This document shows, piece by piece, positions 43,191-44,294 of a stretch of 44,294 bases of DNA. How positions within the stretch are numbered: position 1 is the first letter of the stretch; the number at the start of each line of letters is the position of its first letter. The translations under genes and the position numbers were made by a program. The notes under the pieces are model-generated. The model was not told the DNA's origin. It made no database searches and saw only the letters and a program-made list of their open reading frames with translations. Location of the stretch: the NCBI GenBank assembly GCA_013152945.1, contig JAADFL010000192.1, forward strand, positions 1-44,294. Direction: 5' to 3'. The DNA is from Deltaproteobacteria bacterium. GTDB taxonomy: Bacteria > Myxococcota_A > JAADFL01.

Positions 43191-44294
43191 CTACTCTATA
43201 CAGGCGGCCTCGTATATAACCCTGATTTCGGCCCCTGCCGGGGGGATATCATCCTTGCCGAACACTATCGAGCGGATGCGTCCAATGTAGATCCAGCCCT
43301 TGTCACCGTTGCCAGGTTCCACTTGGCTGCCGTTCACCTCGACTTTGATCGTGTCCTCGATGGGTTCATGTGACAGCCTGAACTCCCTGGGCAAGGTAAA
43401 GATCTTGTCTGCTATATTCTCGAGTGTACTGGACCAGTCATCGCACAGGTTTTGGCTGGTGCCGTCAGAGGCTTTAGCCATGTCGATGTACCTCTTGCCG
43501 ATGGTTCCGCAATCCTCATCTGTTGCAACGATGGCGTGGAAGGTGAACTTCTCTCCGGCTAATGTTCCCTTGATAGGCCTGAATGACTCAGCGTAATCAT
43601 CCAGGGACATCGGCGATCCGTCATCCTCGTCGCTCACCACGATCACGGCCAACTTGGCGTCATCTCGAACAAAGCCCTTGTTGCCGCCCTCCTCGAGAGG
43701 AATCAAAAGATTCGGCCCCAGCGCCAGCCTTGCCGCTTCGAGACCTTGCTCGATGCCCGAACCGTGCGTGCCTACCTGCACGTTCTCTCCGAAGACCTTT
43801 TCCAGGTCGGGAGTATCCTGGGTGATTATCTTCGGGTTGTCATCCTTTGCCACCAAGGCGCCCTTTTCGCCTCCTTCGTCCACGTCGGTAGTGGTCACCC
43901 CTATCTGGAAGGTCACGTCGAGTGTCTCTGCACGTTTAATGAAGCTCGGGAAATTGAGGGCCAATGCCTGCTGGTCGTCGCTCATCGAGCCGGTGTTGTC
44001 CACTACGAACAGCACGTCTGCTGCACCATCCTCGAGCTGCTTGAACGTATCCACCCGTTGCGTGCCGTTGACCCCCCTGCCTTCAAGTGCGACCCGCACC
44101 TCCGGCGCATTTAGATCACTCGTGTACAACACCAGATCGTCAGCGAGCCCGCCCCGCGTCTTCGGAACGAATCTTACATCCACGATCAGCTCACTGCCCG
44201 GCGCTAAAGTCCATGGCCCTGTCCCTCCCATTACTTTGAACTGGAAACTGGACGAGAAACCTGCCGCAAGACCCACGGAGTATATCACCCCTGA
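43191..44294 (-). CDS. von Willebrand factor A protein (N-terminus cut by window edge)
   Basis: The frame is open to the window end. The GTG at 44288 is probably internal, since the codons before it (Ser, Gly) continue without a stop. The visible 367 residues begin with a Hydin/ASPM-like 'choice-of-anchor' beta domain (GPWTLAPGSELIVDVRFVP, VALEGRGVNG). They continue into a VWA domain with MIDAS motif DNTGSMSDD and later SDEDDGS and TDEDCG, then a short beta tail. Such proteins are commonly secreted or surface lipoproteins in delta-type bacteria and act in binding or adhesion. The lipobox, if any, lies outside the window. Confidence 0.82.
   Translation of the reverse strand, partial: SGVIYSVGLAAGFSSSFQFKVMGGTGPWTLAPGSELIVDVRFVPKTRGGLADDLVLYTSDLNAPEVRVALEGRGVNGTQRVDTFKQLEDGAADVLFVVDNTGSMSDDQQALALNFPSFIKRAETLDVTFQIGVTTTDVDEGGEKGALVAKDDNPKIITQDTPDLEKVFGENVQVGTHGSGIEQGLEAARLALGPNLLIPLEEGGNKGFVRDDAKLAVIVVSDEDDGSPMSLDDYAESFRPIKGTLAGEKFTFHAIVATDEDCGTIGKRYIDMAKASDGTSQNLCDDWSSTLENIADKIFTLPREFRLSHEPIEDTIKVEVNGSQVEPGNGDKGWIYIGRIRSIVFGKDDIPPAGAEIRVIYEAACIE

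Noticed and set aside
1-44294. Mobile elements, CRISPR arrays, tRNA or rRNA genes
   Set aside because: No transposase, integrase, spaced direct repeats or cloverleaf-like sequence was recognised by eye. The short repeats present are coding or leader repeats.

Overview
The window reads as chromosomal DNA of a delta-type Gram-negative bacterium, most likely related to the Myxococcota. Three things point that way. A type IV pilus (T4P) locus runs in the gene order known from Myxococcus xanthus (pilB-T-C-S-R-A-G-H-I). Several lipoproteins carry Asp-Thr repeat spacers. Zinc-ribbon/GYF/TPR membrane proteins resemble gliding-motility components of myxobacteria. Base composition looks balanced rather than the very high GC of Myxococcus, so a non-classical lineage is likely. 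No rRNA, tRNA, CRISPR array, transposase or prophage was seen. The exact taxon is an inference.

Region 1 (1-8461) holds envelope and lipid genes: a truncated neutral-ceramidase-like lipoprotein, a porin-like protein, a carboxylesterase followed by glycerol kinase, a zinc alcohol dehydrogenase, a small conserved-looking protein and a membrane-anchored SGNH hydrolase. Region 2 (8550-12668) is a translationally coupled pair, GlmL-like ATPase plus a KOW-domain protein, convergent with a second SGNH hydrolase. That hydrolase sits at the end of the pil operon.

Region 3 (12669-24053, minus strand) is the T4P locus: extension ATPase PilB with a likely c-di-GMP-binding MshEN domain, retraction ATPase PilT, platform PilC, sensor PilS, sigma-54 regulator PilR, two prepilins, then PilG/PilH/PilI (a helical-repeat protein and an ABC transporter). 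A strong terminator-like hairpin separates pilA from pilGHI. Prepilin peptidase and the pilMNOPQ alignment and secretin genes are not in the window.

Region 4 (24208-34537, plus strand) begins with a polysaccharide flippase. It continues with a tightly packed cluster: a HEAT-repeat/PilT fusion ATPase, a second stand-alone PilT paralogue, a soluble helical-repeat Ser/Thr kinase, a surface metallophosphoesterase lipoprotein and a second lipoprotein. Both extra ATPases keep Walker motifs but have lost the canonical AIRNLIRE sequence that the main PilT retains. With the kinase, they look like a signalling or regulatory module for pilus or gliding motors. This is the most interesting candidate system in the window.

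Region 5 (34717-44294) has two zinc-ribbon/TM/TPR proteins on the plus strand. They flank a minus-strand operon of three envelope proteins (PKD lipoprotein, beta-barrel protein, Ig-like lipoprotein). A truncated von Willebrand A protein ends the window.
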